Counted from the first letter of the stretch, positions 50,931-61,436 are shown. The stretch: 64,000 nucleotides of DNA from Spirosoma pollinicola (GCF_002831565.1 NZ_CP025096.1:6625014-6689013), one strand, 5' to 3'. Program-made: numbers and translations. The notes: generated from the sequence alone by a model not told the origin.

Positions 50931-51785
50931 TTAGCGAACCGACCATTGCGGACGTAAATAAGTTGCTGTCAGGTGGAGGTCGCGTTCCGTTTGCATGCGC
51001 TGATCAATTAAAAAACTCGTATTAATAAATTGAGTGACAAAGTCTTCCGGAATTATTTGGCCTGTTTTTAACGACCAGCTTAACCGGTTTAGGGAAGGTA
51101 TTTTCAGAAAGGACTGGTTTTGTCGGTCAACGGTTCTTTTCAGCAATTCAAATCGATTACTCCACTGCTTATAAACGGAACCGGACTTCCCCCAACTCAA
51201 AAAGCACCTTTTTCTAACCAGCTTTGGGTAGATCGTGTCTGACAAGTTAACCGTTCGATCACCATTTAAGGCGACAAGCGCTTGTTCCAGTCGGGTAACA
51301 TCAGCTTCTTTTTGGGTGTATTTGGCCTGGATATCGGCTAACCAGAAGCCAATGAACTGATCCACTAAATCCGTTCTGGCGAGTTGATAACGCCAGGAAA
51401 AAGTTTGGAAAAGGTCACGGATAAGTTGTTGGCGATGGTTTAGTTCGTTCAGGCGTTTTCGTTGATAAATTAATTGAATATAACTCAGTCTGGCTTGTCG
51501 ATGAATCGTCTGACGCAGGACCTGGTACTTTATTTGTTCCTTACGAAGGGCCTGACGAGATGGTTGACCAAGAAGTTGCTGGCCTAATCCACTCGCCTTT
51601 TGGGTTACACGCAGAGCTTTTTGGGCGGCCTGGCAAGAGTCAATCCATATGTGAGCCGACCGTAAATAAAGGTTATTACTGTCAAGAGCCGCCAAGTAGG
51701 TATCCAACGTTGATTGGCCACAACAAGGTAGTAAACTGCAAAGGGTTAGCATCGTTGCCAAACCTAACCACGTAAACTGGCGCAT
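50931..51785 (-). CDS. Short TolC-like secreted protein
   Basis: The 284-residue protein has a signal peptide (cleavage near CCGQ). Long helices with heptad-like spacing follow, of the type seen in TolC-family outer-membrane factors (RQARLSYIQLIYQRKRLNEL). It is about 60% of a TolC length and lacks the second beta part, so it is either a truncated outer-membrane factor or another periplasmic coiled-coil protein. It follows lgt. Confidence 0.6.
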   Translation of the reverse strand: MRQFTWLGLATMLTLCSLLPCCGQSTLDTYLAALDSNNLYLRSAHIWIDSCQAAQKALRVTQKASGLGQQLLGQPSRQALRKEQIKYQVLRQTIHRQARLSYIQLIYQRKRLNELNHRQQLIRDLFQTFSWRYQLARTDLVDQFIGFWLADIQAKYTQKEADVTRLEQALVALNGDRTVNLSDTIYPKLVRKRCFLSWGKSGSVYKQWSNRFELLKRTVDRQNQSFLKIPSLNRLSWSLKTGQIIPEDFVTQFINTSFLIDQRMQTERDLHLTATYLRPQWSVR

Positions 51786-51852
51786 AAACCGTAATCAATC
51801 ACGTAAATACTCCGGGAATTTGCACCCTTATTGACACCAAAACGAACCTGGC

Positions 51853-52698
51853 TTATCCAGGCAAATGGCGATGTAGTACGGAGTTATAGCTCCTGAGTAG
51901 TAAGTACACGCCAATCAACACGGCAGGAACACTTAATAGCTGACCCACATTCAAACGCATCTGATCTTCAAACGCAACCTGGTTCTCCTTCAAGAATTCA
52001 TATAAAAAACGTAGGCTAAAGACCCAGATCATAAATACCCCAACCAGTAAGCCATGGGGTGTTTGCGCCCTGTAGCGAGACCAGATCCCCAGCAGCACAC
52101 CAAACAAAAGAAGACTGGTCAGGGCTTCATATAATTGGGCTGGGTGGCGCGGTACGGCAGAATACGCCGTGTTGTTTGCGAAGATAAATCCCCAGGGCAG
52201 ATTTGTCGGTCGGCCAATAATTTCGGAATTCATTAAATTACCCAGCCGAATAAAGAAGCCGCTTAGGGCCACAACGATAGCAATCCGGTCGGCTACCCAT
52301 AGAAAAGAGGCTCCCCGTGCTTGTCGGCTACGCACGTAGAAAAATATACCTAATAAAATTCCAACAGCGGCCCCGTGGCTGGCTAAACCCCGGTAGGGTG
52401 GTAAGAGTACGTCCAGGGGATGTTGCCAGAGCATCGTGGGTTCATAAAACAGGAAATGCCCCAACCGAGCACCCGTGATTGTTGATATGACTATATACAA
52501 CAGGAGTGAATCGACTTCGCCTACCGGCTTGTCCTCCTGTTTAAAGAGATAGGTAATTACCTGAAGGCCAATAATAAAACTCAGACCAAAAAACAGCCCA
52601 TACCAGGTTACCGCAAACGGCCCTAGACGAAACAGTTCTGCTTTTGCCGTCCAGATAATAACACTGGGCAAGAAGTTCATGCGGGGCGGCATAAGCAT
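51853..52698 (-). CDS. lgt: Prolipoprotein diacylglyceryl transferase (Lgt)
   Basis: The 281-residue polytopic protein carries the Lgt signature RLGNLMNSEIIGRPTNLPWG and the conserved LGHFLFYEP and HPAQLYEA elements. About seven membrane segments are seen. It transfers diacylglycerol to the lipobox Cys of prolipoproteins. A start at 52681 (MNFLPSV) is possible. Why a plasmid carries it is unclear, but the lipoproteins nearby (efflux adaptor, 50340 and 45958) are substrates. Confidence 0.93.
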   Translation of the reverse strand: MLMPPRMNFLPSVIIWTAKAELFRLGPFAVTWYGLFFGLSFIIGLQVITYLFKQEDKPVGEVDSLLLYIVISTITGARLGHFLFYEPTMLWQHPLDVLLPPYRGLASHGAAVGILLGIFFYVRSRQARGASFLWVADRIAIVVALSGFFIRLGNLMNSEIIGRPTNLPWGFIFANNTAYSAVPRHPAQLYEALTSLLLFGVLLGIWSRYRAQTPHGLLVGVFMIWVFSLRFLYEFLKENQVAFEDQMRLNVGQLLSVPAVLIGVYLLLRSYNSVLHRHLPG

Positions 52699-52834
52699 GT
52701 TTAGGTTTATAGAATTTCGTTAGCCATTGACTTTCCGGTTCGCCATCAACGCCAAGCCAGGGGTAGTATTCAGCTAAATCGATGTCCATACCGGTCATCG
52801 AATGGCCTGGCTTCTTTTAGCCAAACGCCTGTCC

Positions 52835-53977
52835 CTAGTTTACCGCTTCGTGACGGGCGACTTTTGGTTCAGCAACGGTTTTAATCGCCATATTATCCCG
52901 AATATCATCCGACCCATTGACGAGCACCTGATCGGCGGGTTTAAGATGGCCAATTACTTCGATCTGATCATCTGACTCATTGCCGGTTTGAACGGTTACC
53001 CAATGTGTTTTCCCGTTCACTACCGTAATCACGTAGCTGCCTTCCATCGAAATGACCACAGCTGATTTGGGCACGTACAGACTTTTACTTTGCCGTTGAA
53101 CCGGAAAGCCGACCGTCGCGTACATCCCCGGCATAAGTTGCAGTCCCGGATTTTTCACCTCGATCTCAATCAGTTCAGCCCGCACACTCCGTTCGACGTT
53201 GTAGGAAATTCGGTTAATCTTACCTCTAAATACTTTGCCCGGAAAGGCATTTACCGAATACGTCACGGGCGCATTCTGCCGGATCTGGCCCGCATACACT
53301 TCCGGCACGGTTACCTGCAGGCGCAACCGCCCAATTTCTTTAAGTTTCAGCATTGGCTGCGCATCTTTCTGCGTCGGTCCAACCAGCGCGCCAGGACTCA
53401 GGATGCGTTCCGTAACGACCCCATCGAAGGGAGCCGTAAGCATCAAATATTGCTTCATCTGCCGGGCTCCCGCGACCCGTTGCTGCTGACTGGTCAGATT
53501 AGCACTATCCCCCATGACAACCGCCTGGGCCTGCTCTAACTCCTGGGGGGCTACCGCTCCCGCCGTTTTAGCAGCCTGCACCAAGCGCCGATAATTACTT
53601 TTACTGATAGTAAGTCGACCCCTGGCGGCTGTTAGTTCGGACAGCATCCGACTTAACTCCGATTCCAGTTCGGGCGCTTCCATAATGGCCAATACCTGTC
53701 CCTGATGCACTTTATCGCCTACATCAACGGGCATGCGTTTAATAAAGCCGTTCACTTTGGCGTAGAGGGCCACATCGTAATAGGGACTGAATTCGCCTGG
53801 TAACGCCAATTGTTTGGCCCGGGTCTCGACGGAAACAGGGACCGTCTGGAAGGCCGTCTCGGGGCTCGTTGCGGCTTGTTGGCCAGCTGATTTTTTTGAC
53901 TGTTCGTCCGAGGAGCAGGCCGGCAGGAAACAAGCCGTTCCGAGCAGCAACACGCTGTAATACAACAGGTTTTTCAT
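52835..53977 (-). CDS. RND efflux periplasmic adaptor (HlyD/MFP family), lipoprotein
   Basis: The 380-residue protein has a lipobox near FLPAC (Cys21). A hairpin with a lipoyl-like edge (VGDKVHQGQVLAIMEAPELE) and its partner (LMLTAPFDGVVTERILSPGA) surround a helical hairpin at about 105-165. A beta-barrel and membrane-proximal part follow. The adaptor joins the permease encoded next to it to the TolC-type channel. Confidence 0.93.
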   Translation of the reverse strand: MKNLLYYSVLLLGTACFLPACSSDEQSKKSAGQQAATSPETAFQTVPVSVETRAKQLALPGEFSPYYDVALYAKVNGFIKRMPVDVGDKVHQGQVLAIMEAPELESELSRMLSELTAARGRLTISKSNYRRLVQAAKTAGAVAPQELEQAQAVVMGDSANLTSQQQRVAGARQMKQYLMLTAPFDGVVTERILSPGALVGPTQKDAQPMLKLKEIGRLRLQVTVPEVYAGQIRQNAPVTYSVNAFPGKVFRGKINRISYNVERSVRAELIEIEVKNPGLQLMPGMYATVGFPVQRQSKSLYVPKSAVVISMEGSYVITVVNGKTHWVTVQTGNESDDQIEVIGHLKPADQVLVNGSDDIRDNMAIKTVAEPKVARHEAVN

Positions 53978-54072
53978 GAGAATCGATTGATTGGTGCCCG
54001 GCCTGACGTTCGGTGTTCCGGCTATCAGGGACCGGTCATACTAACCGGACTGAACATCAGGCCTTGGGCGGG

Positions 54073-57000
54073 TTAGTTGGGGTGCGTGGTTAAGAGTTGT
54101 TTTTTCAGCGGGTCAATTCCATCATAAAACTCACTTTCTTCGTCGTTGGGATTCAGGGAGGCTGATTTGACGGAAGCTTTGCCCTGGACGCTGGCAAAAA
54201 TGACGGGTAGAATCAACAGGGCCGCAAACGCCGAGAAAAACAGCCCGCCAATTACTGCCCGGCCCAGCGGAGCGGATTGATCGCCGGCTTCCCCCAGCCC
54301 GGAGGCCATGGGAATCATCCCGGCAATCATGGCCAGCGAGGTCATCATGATCGGGCGTAGCCGCATACCACCTGCCGTGAGGGCCGCTTTGGTCGAGTCG
54401 TTATAGACCAACCGTAACTGCTCAGCATTGGTAATTAAGAGAATGGCGTTGGCAACCGATACCCCAACCGACATAATGATGCCCATGTAGGACTGCAAAT
54501 TGAGCGTACTGCCCGTCAGGCTTAATAACCCCAGCGATCCGGCCAGCACCGCAGGAATCGTTGACAGGACCACAAAGGCCACCCCAAAGGATTGAAAGTT
54601 GGCCATCAAGACCAGGAAGATTACCACAATGGCCAGGCCCAGACCCGTTTGCAGACTCCCAAGTGTTTCGCGCAGCAATTGGGCCATTCCCTGTAACTCA
54701 ACCAGAGTACCTTTGGGCGGGGTGCCTAGTCCGTCAATCACTCGCTGTACATCGCGGGTAGCCGTTCCCAGGTCTTTATTGAAAATATTAGCCGATACCG
54801 TCACGAGTCTACGCGGGCCGCTGCGGTCATACTCGCCCGGTACGGTGGTCCGTCTGATGGTGGCCACGTCGCCCAGCGTGGGCCGGAGTTGACCTTTGAC
54901 CAAGGGAATATTTTCCATGTCTTCCAGAGAACTCATCTCGTATTCAGGCAGTTGCACCTGAACCTGATAGGCATAACCGGTTTTTCGATCCAGCCAGAGA
55001 TTCTTGGCCGTGAATCGGCTCGACGAGGTCGCGGCCACCAGACTTTTCGATATGTCATCGGCCGTGAGGCCAAACTGAGCCGCTTTGATCCGGTCAAACT
55101 GAATATCCAGCGTAGGGTAATTCAACGGTTGTTTAATGCGAATATCCCGCAGATAGGGAATGGATTTGAGCCCATCCTGTAATCGCTTGGCGTAGGCCTG
55201 GCCATCTTCCAGGCTTTTGCCCCCGACCTGCACCTCAATCGGCGTTGAGGCACCCTGACTCATAATTTTATCGGTCAACTCGATGGGTTCGTAGGAAATG
55301 CCCACGCCCGGTAGTTGTTTCCGCACAGCGGCCCGCAGGTTATCCCGGAGGACGTCCATGTTGCCGGAATAGTCTTCACTTAGGGCTACCTGCACGGTTG
55401 CTTCGTGAGGTCCGGCGTTGAACACGTAGAGATTACTGGTCCCGTAACTGGACGGTGTCATGCCCACAAAAGCCGAGGAAATCTCGACGTTTTCTTTACC
55501 GACCAACTGCTCGATGATGCCCAGTACCTGCTGAACCCGTTCTTCTGTCCGTTCGATACGCATGCCCTGGGGCGCAATGACGCGTACCTGGAATTGTTTG
55601 GCATTGCTCTTAGGCAACATATCCTGACCGATGTTCATAAACAGTAGTCCCGCCAGCCCGAACGTAATCAGCACGTAACAACTGATGACCAGCGTTCGAT
55701 GACGTAGCAGCGTTTCCACCAGGGAGACGTACCGCGCTTTAAATTTATCAAATCCCTTTAGCTCGTGTTTCGTCGTCTTTTCGTAGTGGGCATGGTTTTC
55801 TACCTGATCCAGTTCCTGCGAGTCGAGTACCTGGACGGCCTCTTCGTGGTCCCCTTTATGATGCGATTTCATCCACCAGTTCGATAAGACCGGCACCAGC
55901 GTCAGGGCCAGAAAAAAAGCCACAATCATGGCAAAGCCAATCGAGAGCGAAAGCGGTAAAAACATGGCCTTGGGCACGCCACTCATTAAAAAGGAGGGCG
56001 CAAAAACAGCCAGAATACAGATCAGGATCAAAAATTCGGGGAAAGCAATTTCCAGACAGGCATCGTAAATCGCCCGAGCTTTGGGTTTGCCCATCTCCAG
56101 ATGCTGGTGAATATTTTCAATGGTTACCGTCGCTTCATCAACCAGGATACCAATGGCTAGTGCCAGCCCGGATAGGGTCATGATGTTGATGGTCTGGCCA
56201 GCTGCATTTAAGCACATCACAGCCGCTAAGATGGCCACTGGTATGGTTAAAACCACGATCAGCGAGCTGCGCCAGTCGCGCAGAAACAGCAGTACTGTGA
56301 GGCCCGTTAGGACGGCCCCGATGATGCCTTCGCTCATCAGCCCACTCACGGCGTTGGAGACGTAGACCGACTGATCGAATTCGTAGCTGAGCCGTACATC
56401 GTCAGGCAAGAGACTCTGCATCTCAGCCAGTTTGGCTTTCAAAGCCGTCACCACCGCCATGGTCGAAGCATCTCCCGTTTTGGTTACCGGGATGTAAACC
56501 GCCCGCTTCCCATTCACCAACGCGTAGCCCACCGTCTGATCCGCTGCATCATTAACCGTGGCCACGTCGCCCAGCAGGACGGTTGGTCCCGTACCTAGTT
56601 TAAGGGGAATTTGCGCGAATTCACCCACGGTATTGATGACCGAATTCGACGGTGTCATGTAAGCGTAGTCTTTCATGCGCACCACCCCCGCCGGCGAAAT
56701 CTGGTTGGCCTTCACCACCGATTGGACAATCTGATCGGGGGTCAGGGCATAGGACTGCATCTTGGCCGGATCGACTTTAATCACCACGGTTCGCTCGTTG
56801 CCGCCGAAAGGTGGCGGGGAGGAGGCCCCCGGAATCTTGGCCAGCAGGGGTCTGATCTTGGTCGAGGCCAAATCCTGAATCTCGGATAATGACCGGGTCT
56901 TGGAATTGAATACGAGCTGACCGACGGGCAGCGTCGACGCATCGAAACGGACCACCACCGGCGGCTGCGAGCCAGGCGGCAGGTAGGAAAGCACCCGGCT

Positions 57001-57339
57001 GACCTGGTTAGCCACCTCGCCTGCCGCCTGGGCCATGTTTGTGTTTTCGTAAAACGAACATTTGACCAGCGTCAGCCCCTGGACGTTTTTGACATCCACA
57101 TCCTTCACGCCCGAAACGTAGAGCATCTGGTTCTGGTACCGGGTGGCAATAAAGCCTTCCATCTGGGAGGGCATCATGCCGCCGTAGGATTGAGCGATGT
57201 AGATGGTTGGGGCGTTTAGTTTGGGGAAGATATCGACCGGGATGTTCAGCACGGCCATGACCGAGAACACCAGCAGGCCCAGCACCAGCACCACAATGGT
57301 GACCGGTCGGGTGAGTGCAGACGCGATGAGTTGGTTCAT
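54073..57339 (-). CDS. RND efflux permease subunit
   Basis: The 1088-residue protein has the AcrB/HAE-like layout of 12 membrane segments and two periplasmic loops. The proton-relay region in TM4 reads AIGILVDEATVTIENIH, where AcrB has two adjacent Asp and this protein Asp-Glu; that is common in this subfamily. The substrate (drug or other) cannot be told. It forms one operon with the adaptor and TolC, in the order TolC, permease, adaptor. Confidence 0.94.
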   Translation of the reverse strand: MNQLIASALTRPVTIVVLVLGLLVFSVMAVLNIPVDIFPKLNAPTIYIAQSYGGMMPSQMEGFIATRYQNQMLYVSGVKDVDVKNVQGLTLVKCSFYENTNMAQAAGEVANQVSRVLSYLPPGSQPPVVVRFDASTLPVGQLVFNSKTRSLSEIQDLASTKIRPLLAKIPGASSPPPFGGNERTVVIKVDPAKMQSYALTPDQIVQSVVKANQISPAGVVRMKDYAYMTPSNSVINTVGEFAQIPLKLGTGPTVLLGDVATVNDAADQTVGYALVNGKRAVYIPVTKTGDASTMAVVTALKAKLAEMQSLLPDDVRLSYEFDQSVYVSNAVSGLMSEGIIGAVLTGLTVLLFLRDWRSSLIVVLTIPVAILAAVMCLNAAGQTINIMTLSGLALAIGILVDEATVTIENIHQHLEMGKPKARAIYDACLEIAFPEFLILICILAVFAPSFLMSGVPKAMFLPLSLSIGFAMIVAFFLALTLVPVLSNWWMKSHHKGDHEEAVQVLDSQELDQVENHAHYEKTTKHELKGFDKFKARYVSLVETLLRHRTLVISCYVLITFGLAGLLFMNIGQDMLPKSNAKQFQVRVIAPQGMRIERTEERVQQVLGIIEQLVGKENVEISSAFVGMTPSSYGTSNLYVFNAGPHEATVQVALSEDYSGNMDVLRDNLRAAVRKQLPGVGISYEPIELTDKIMSQGASTPIEVQVGGKSLEDGQAYAKRLQDGLKSIPYLRDIRIKQPLNYPTLDIQFDRIKAAQFGLTADDISKSLVAATSSSRFTAKNLWLDRKTGYAYQVQVQLPEYEMSSLEDMENIPLVKGQLRPTLGDVATIRRTTVPGEYDRSGPRRLVTVSANIFNKDLGTATRDVQRVIDGLGTPPKGTLVELQGMAQLLRETLGSLQTGLGLAIVVIFLVLMANFQSFGVAFVVLSTIPAVLAGSLGLLSLTGSTLNLQSYMGIIMSVGVSVANAILLITNAEQLRLVYNDSTKAALTAGGMRLRPIMMTSLAMIAGMIPMASGLGEAGDQSAPLGRAVIGGLFFSAFAALLILPVIFASVQGKASVKSASLNPNDEESEFYDGIDPLKKQLLTTHPN

Positions 57340-57350
57340 CTGGAGCAGGG

Positions 57351-58775
57351 TTATTTGGTAGTCAGTTTAATAAAATCCGTGAGGTCGCCTTCGGCAGCGG
57401 ACTTAAGTAGGAGCGCCCGCCAGACATTATTGGTGGTGACGAATTGGTCGATTTCCGCCCGATTGAGCAGGGTAAAGGCCTGGGTAAATTCGTAGATGTT
57501 TGACAAACCCGCTGCGTAACGGGCCTGGGCCTGTTGATAAGCCGCCCGGGCCGCCCCCAATTGCACCGGGGCCTGCTGAGCGGCCTCATAGGCGTTTTGA
57601 ATTTGCAGATCGGCCGTTTGCTGCTCGGCTTTGATCCGGAGCACTTCCTGATCGTAAAGGTACTGTTCCCCCTGCGTTCGAAGGACTTGCGCCTTGGTTT
57701 CCTGCCGGGTCCGAAACACATCACTAAAGCGCCAAAACGTACTCACCCCCACAAAATAGTTGGCTACCCGGAAGGGCAACCCCGCTCCCAGCGATGGGTT
57801 ATAGATGAAGTTACCTTCGGGGGTCGTGTTGTCACTGATCCCCGACCCCCTGGCCCAGAACGAGCCATTGAGCGCGATAGCGGGTAAATAGGATTTTCGG
57901 ATGGCTTCCACCCGGGCCTGGCTAAACTCAATCTGCCGTCGGAAGTAGGATAGGACCGGATGATTGGCCAGCTTTTCGGCTGAAAACTGGAAATCGGGGG
58001 GGATGGCTGCCTGAAAGGTAGTGGTATCCAGCTGGAAGGTCGAACCGGGTAGTCCCATAAACTCGCCCAGTTGCACCCGTTGCTGCTGGGCGAGTCGGCG
58101 ACTCTCAATCAGTAGCAACCGGGCTTTGGCCACCTCGGCATCGGCCAGTACGCTATCGACACCAGGCCGTCGGCCCGAGCGGGTATTGGCCTGCATCACG
58201 GTCCGAAAGGCGTCGATCCGGGCCAGGTTAGCGGCCTGTACCTTGACCGTCTGGTCAATAATCAGGGCCATTAGATAGACATCCGCCACCCGAACCCGGT
58301 GCACGAACAGTTCCTGAGTATAATCGGCATTCGCTCGCTGGATCGCCGATTTGGCCAGCGCCAGTTCCGCTTTGTTACGACCGAAGGTAATGGCTTTCCA
58401 GTTGACGTTTAACGAACTCAAACTTCCCCAAACTGCATCGGCCGTCGGCCCATTGACTTTAACCCCACTGGACACCGAGTTGGTTGACCCTTCATTGGGA
58501 AAGGTAGCCCCCCGAACATTGTTGGAGGTGGCGTACAGGGCCTGTGCCTGAAAGGAGGCAGCGGGCAGGAAACTGGCTTTTCGGGCGGCCAGATCCGCTT
58601 GGGTGGCCTGGGTTTCGGTCAGTTTTTGTTTGATGGACGGGTAGTTCTGGGTTGCCAGTTCCAGAGCGCTGGCTAGTGTCAGGGTCGAATCGGCGGGTAC
58701 CGATTGTGCCGACAGACTACTGATGATCAGTAGTGACTGGATAGCAAGGCAATAGCTAAAAAGAAGGGTACGCAT
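57351..58775 (-). CDS. TolC-family outer-membrane channel
   Basis: The 474-residue protein has a signal peptide (MRTLLFSYCLAIQSLLIISS). Two repeats follow the TolC pattern (ALELATQNYPSIKQKLTETQ and the second-half AAYQQAQARYAAGLSNIYEF). It is the outer-membrane exit duct of the RND pump and its stop lies 12 bases before the permease start. Confidence 0.93.
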   Translation of the reverse strand: MRTLLFSYCLAIQSLLIISSLSAQSVPADSTLTLASALELATQNYPSIKQKLTETQATQADLAARKASFLPAASFQAQALYATSNNVRGATFPNEGSTNSVSSGVKVNGPTADAVWGSLSSLNVNWKAITFGRNKAELALAKSAIQRANADYTQELFVHRVRVADVYLMALIIDQTVKVQAANLARIDAFRTVMQANTRSGRRPGVDSVLADAEVAKARLLLIESRRLAQQQRVQLGEFMGLPGSTFQLDTTTFQAAIPPDFQFSAEKLANHPVLSYFRRQIEFSQARVEAIRKSYLPAIALNGSFWARGSGISDNTTPEGNFIYNPSLGAGLPFRVANYFVGVSTFWRFSDVFRTRQETKAQVLRTQGEQYLYDQEVLRIKAEQQTADLQIQNAYEAAQQAPVQLGAARAAYQQAQARYAAGLSNIYEFTQAFTLLNRAEIDQFVTTNNVWRALLLKSAAEGDLTDFIKLTTK

Positions 58776-58833
58776 ACGTACAGGGATCAGAATAAGTCAC
58801 AATAGAAAAAAATAGCCTAACCAACCCGCTTGT

Positions 58834-59100
58834 CTAAGGATCTGATACCGAAAGGGATGGAAAACCCGTTGGGGCCACCTTATTCTTCAAAACCGTAATG
58901 ACACTGTCTTTCCGGATGTTTTCCCGGCTACAGCTCGATAATTGCTGAAGGAGCTGGGCCGTTTCGGCTTCGATTGGTTCTGAATCGGCAAACCAATGGG
59001 CGTTCGGCCGGTAGAGCTGGTAGACGTTTATCGCCAGCGACGCCAGGAGCCCAATGCCCAGCATAACCGCTAAAAAATTAAAGGAGGTAGTCCGCTTCAT
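58834..59100 (-). CDS. Small membrane-anchored protein
   Basis: The 88-residue protein has one N-terminal membrane segment (residues 9-25) and a periplasmic tail with a short coiled-coil stretch and the CSRENI motif. No family was recognised. Located between the TolC gene and the sensor kinase gene, it may be a signalling accessory or a copper/stress sensor (inference). Confidence 0.6.
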   Translation of the reverse strand: MKRTTSFNFLAVMLGIGLLASLAINVYQLYRPNAHWFADSEPIEAETAQLLQQLSSCSRENIRKDSVITVLKNKVAPTGFPSLSVSDP

Positions 59101-59217
59101 ACATCCGAGCCGTTTTAGCCTTCGGACACAAAGATGCGGTTGCGGGATTAGAGCCGTCTTAGCCCGAGATTAGAATTCATTAGAATGGGGAATTCAGGGG
59201 CGAAGCGAAACGTCAAG

Positions 59218-60606
59218 CTAAGCCGTCCGAAGTACTTTGGCATCATAAGCGGGTAGTTCGATGCGCACGATGGTACCCGTCGCTGGGGAGGATACCAGAC
59301 TTATTTCGCCCTGATGACGCACAATGATCTGCTGGGTGATGGCCAGCCCTACGCCAAACCCCTCCGCCTGCCCCGCGTTTTGCCCCCGGTACAAGGGTTC
59401 GAACACATGGGGTTGATCGGCGAGCGGAATACCGATGCCTTGATCGGTAACGGTGATCACGTGTAGGGCAGTGTCCGGCTGGGTGAACAGATCGACCAAA
59501 ACGGCCTGCCGGGAATATTTGCAGGCATTGTCGATGACATTTTGCAGGGCCGTCGTCAGCAGGATTTCATTGCCCATGACCTCGAAAAAATCATCGGCGG
59601 GCATCTGCCCAAACTGAAACGAAACGGTACAGTCGGCTCGCTTCTGCTTGACCTGACTAACCGCCGACATCACGCATTCCTCCAATCGAGTCGGGCTCAT
59701 GGCCAGCGAACCGTCGCCCGTGTTGGCTAGCTTCAAGAGGCTATTGGTCAGCCCAACCAGTTTAGTTAATTCCCGCATGGCCACCTCCATACTGATTCGC
59801 CAGTCGGCGGGATTGGTATCGTACTGGTGGGAGGTTTCGAGTGTTCCCAATACTGTCGTTAAGGGTGTGCGGAGTTCATGGGAGGCGTGGGATACGAACT
59901 GCCGCTGGTTCTCAAAGGTGGTTTGAAGCTGGGTTAATAACTGGTTAAAGGTCATAGCCAGCTGGGCAATTTCATCGGTTTGGTTGCCTTCATTCAATCG
60001 AAACGTCAGATGGGCGTCGGCCTGTACCCCTCTAACCCGGCTGACCATGTTGGCAAGGGGACGCAAAAACAGGCCCACAAAGTACCAGCCCGAAATCATG
60101 ATCAGCAAAAAGCCACCCAGATTAGCGACGAGCAAGATAACCAGCAGGTTCTGTTGTTTGGAATGGCCCAGTCGGTCATAACCGGTTACAAAGATGGAAT
60201 AGGGCAGGCCCTGGTCCCGGTACACGATCCCAACGCCTTCGTTGCGGTTGATGGTAAACTGAATGGAGGGTTGTTTGGCCAGTGCCGGAATGAAGCGAGC
60301 TTCTTTTTGCACGTAAGCGGGCGACTGATTGGTAAACACCAGGTTGCCTTGCTGATCAAAGATGCTGATATGCTCTTCGGTGAGGGTTTGCAGATCCGTG
60401 GCATTCAGGGCGCGATCCAGTACACCCTGACTGGAATGACGGGAAATCATGACCCGCCCAAATAGCCGGGCTTTCCCCTGCAAACGTACGGTAAATCCCT
60501 GCTCCCGGTAAACCGAGTAAAAGGTATAGACAAAGCTGGTGAAGGCAATCTGGATGGCCAGACCGATTGCCGTAAACAGGATCGTTAATTTATGTCGGAT
60601 TAACAT
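59218..60606 (-). CDS. Sensor histidine kinase (CusS-like)
   Basis: The 462-residue protein has two membrane segments (about 8-30 and 150-175) enclosing a periplasmic sensor domain. HAMP (FLRPLANMVSRVRGV), HisKA (SHASHELRTPLTTVL) and HATPase (VTDQGIGIPLADQPHVFEPL) follow. It is paired with the OmpR-type regulator upstream and likely controls the efflux operon. Confidence 0.93.
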   Translation of the reverse strand: MLIRHKLTILFTAIGLAIQIAFTSFVYTFYSVYREQGFTVRLQGKARLFGRVMISRHSSQGVLDRALNATDLQTLTEEHISIFDQQGNLVFTNQSPAYVQKEARFIPALAKQPSIQFTINRNEGVGIVYRDQGLPYSIFVTGYDRLGHSKQQNLLVILLVANLGGFLLIMISGWYFVGLFLRPLANMVSRVRGVQADAHLTFRLNEGNQTDEIAQLAMTFNQLLTQLQTTFENQRQFVSHASHELRTPLTTVLGTLETSHQYDTNPADWRISMEVAMRELTKLVGLTNSLLKLANTGDGSLAMSPTRLEECVMSAVSQVKQKRADCTVSFQFGQMPADDFFEVMGNEILLTTALQNVIDNACKYSRQAVLVDLFTQPDTALHVITVTDQGIGIPLADQPHVFEPLYRGQNAGQAEGFGVGLAITQQIIVRHQGEISLVSSPATGTIVRIELPAYDAKVLRTA

Positions 60607-60625
60607 GATCGTCGGCCTCGTTCAG

Positions 60626-61297
60626 TTAGGATTCATGCAGCGAGTAGCCCATGCCGATTACGGTGTGTAAGAGTTTGGAGGAGAACTCCTTATCAATTTT
60701 TTTGCGCAGGTAATTGATGTACACATCGATCACATTGGTATTCGAGTCAAAGTCTGTATCCCAGACCCGTTCGGCCAGCTCAGCGCGGGAAATGATTTTG
60801 CCTTTATGCAGCAGCATGTATTCCAGCAAGGCAAACTCTTTGGACGTCAACTCAATGCGTCTTTCGGCGCGGGTAACCACTTTTCTGTCTAAATCCAGGG
60901 TCAGGTCGGCCAGGCGCAAGATAGTAGAATGACTAAGCACATGGCGTTTAGTAATGGCTCGAATCCGCAGCAGCAGTTCCTTAAAGGCAAAGGGTTTAGG
61001 CAGGTAATCATCCGCCCCCGCGTCAAAGCCTTTGATTTTATCATCCAGGGTATCCAGCGCCGTCAGCATCAGAACCGGTATTCGTTCGTTCTCCCGTTTG
61101 ATCAGTCGACACAGGTCAAACCCGTTTAAGGAAGGCAAATTAACGTCCAGAATGACGGCATCGTACTCATTTTTCTGAAAGAGTTGTTTGCCGACGTAAC
61201 CGTCATAGGCTAGGTCGGTACTGAATGATTCGGCCTCCAGTCCTTTTTTGATGAACGAAGCTAGACTAACTTCGTCTTCAACGAGCAATATCTTCAT
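60626..61297 (-). CDS. OmpR-family response regulator (CusR-like)
   Basis: The 223-residue protein has a receiver domain (Asp51 in AVILDVNLPSLNGFD, Lys near 101 in LPKPFAFKELL) and a C-terminal winged helix (LTSKEFALLEYML, SNTNVIDVYINYLRKKID). It is the first gene of the leftward two-component/efflux cluster; its promoter is in 61298-61436. Confidence 0.94.
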   Translation of the reverse strand: MKILLVEDEVSLASFIKKGLEAESFSTDLAYDGYVGKQLFQKNEYDAVILDVNLPSLNGFDLCRLIKRENERIPVLMLTALDTLDDKIKGFDAGADDYLPKPFAFKELLLRIRAITKRHVLSHSTILRLADLTLDLDRKVVTRAERRIELTSKEFALLEYMLLHKGKIISRAELAERVWDTDFDSNTNVIDVYINYLRKKIDKEFSSKLLHTVIGMGYSLHES

Positions 61298-61436
61298 AAC
61301 CGTACTAACTGGTATCTCAATGAGCTAAAGGTATACCAAATAAATCCTTTCCTTGGGAGCCCAGGTTCTGCCGTTACCCTAGAACCCTATATCTATTGGC
61401 TAGTAATTCTCCGACCAAAGGTAGTTCGGGTGACCA

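Noticed and set aside
52541..52798. 85-residue minus-strand frame before lgt
   Set aside because: Most of it overlaps the lgt start in another frame; the first 35 codons look weakly protein-like but have no family.
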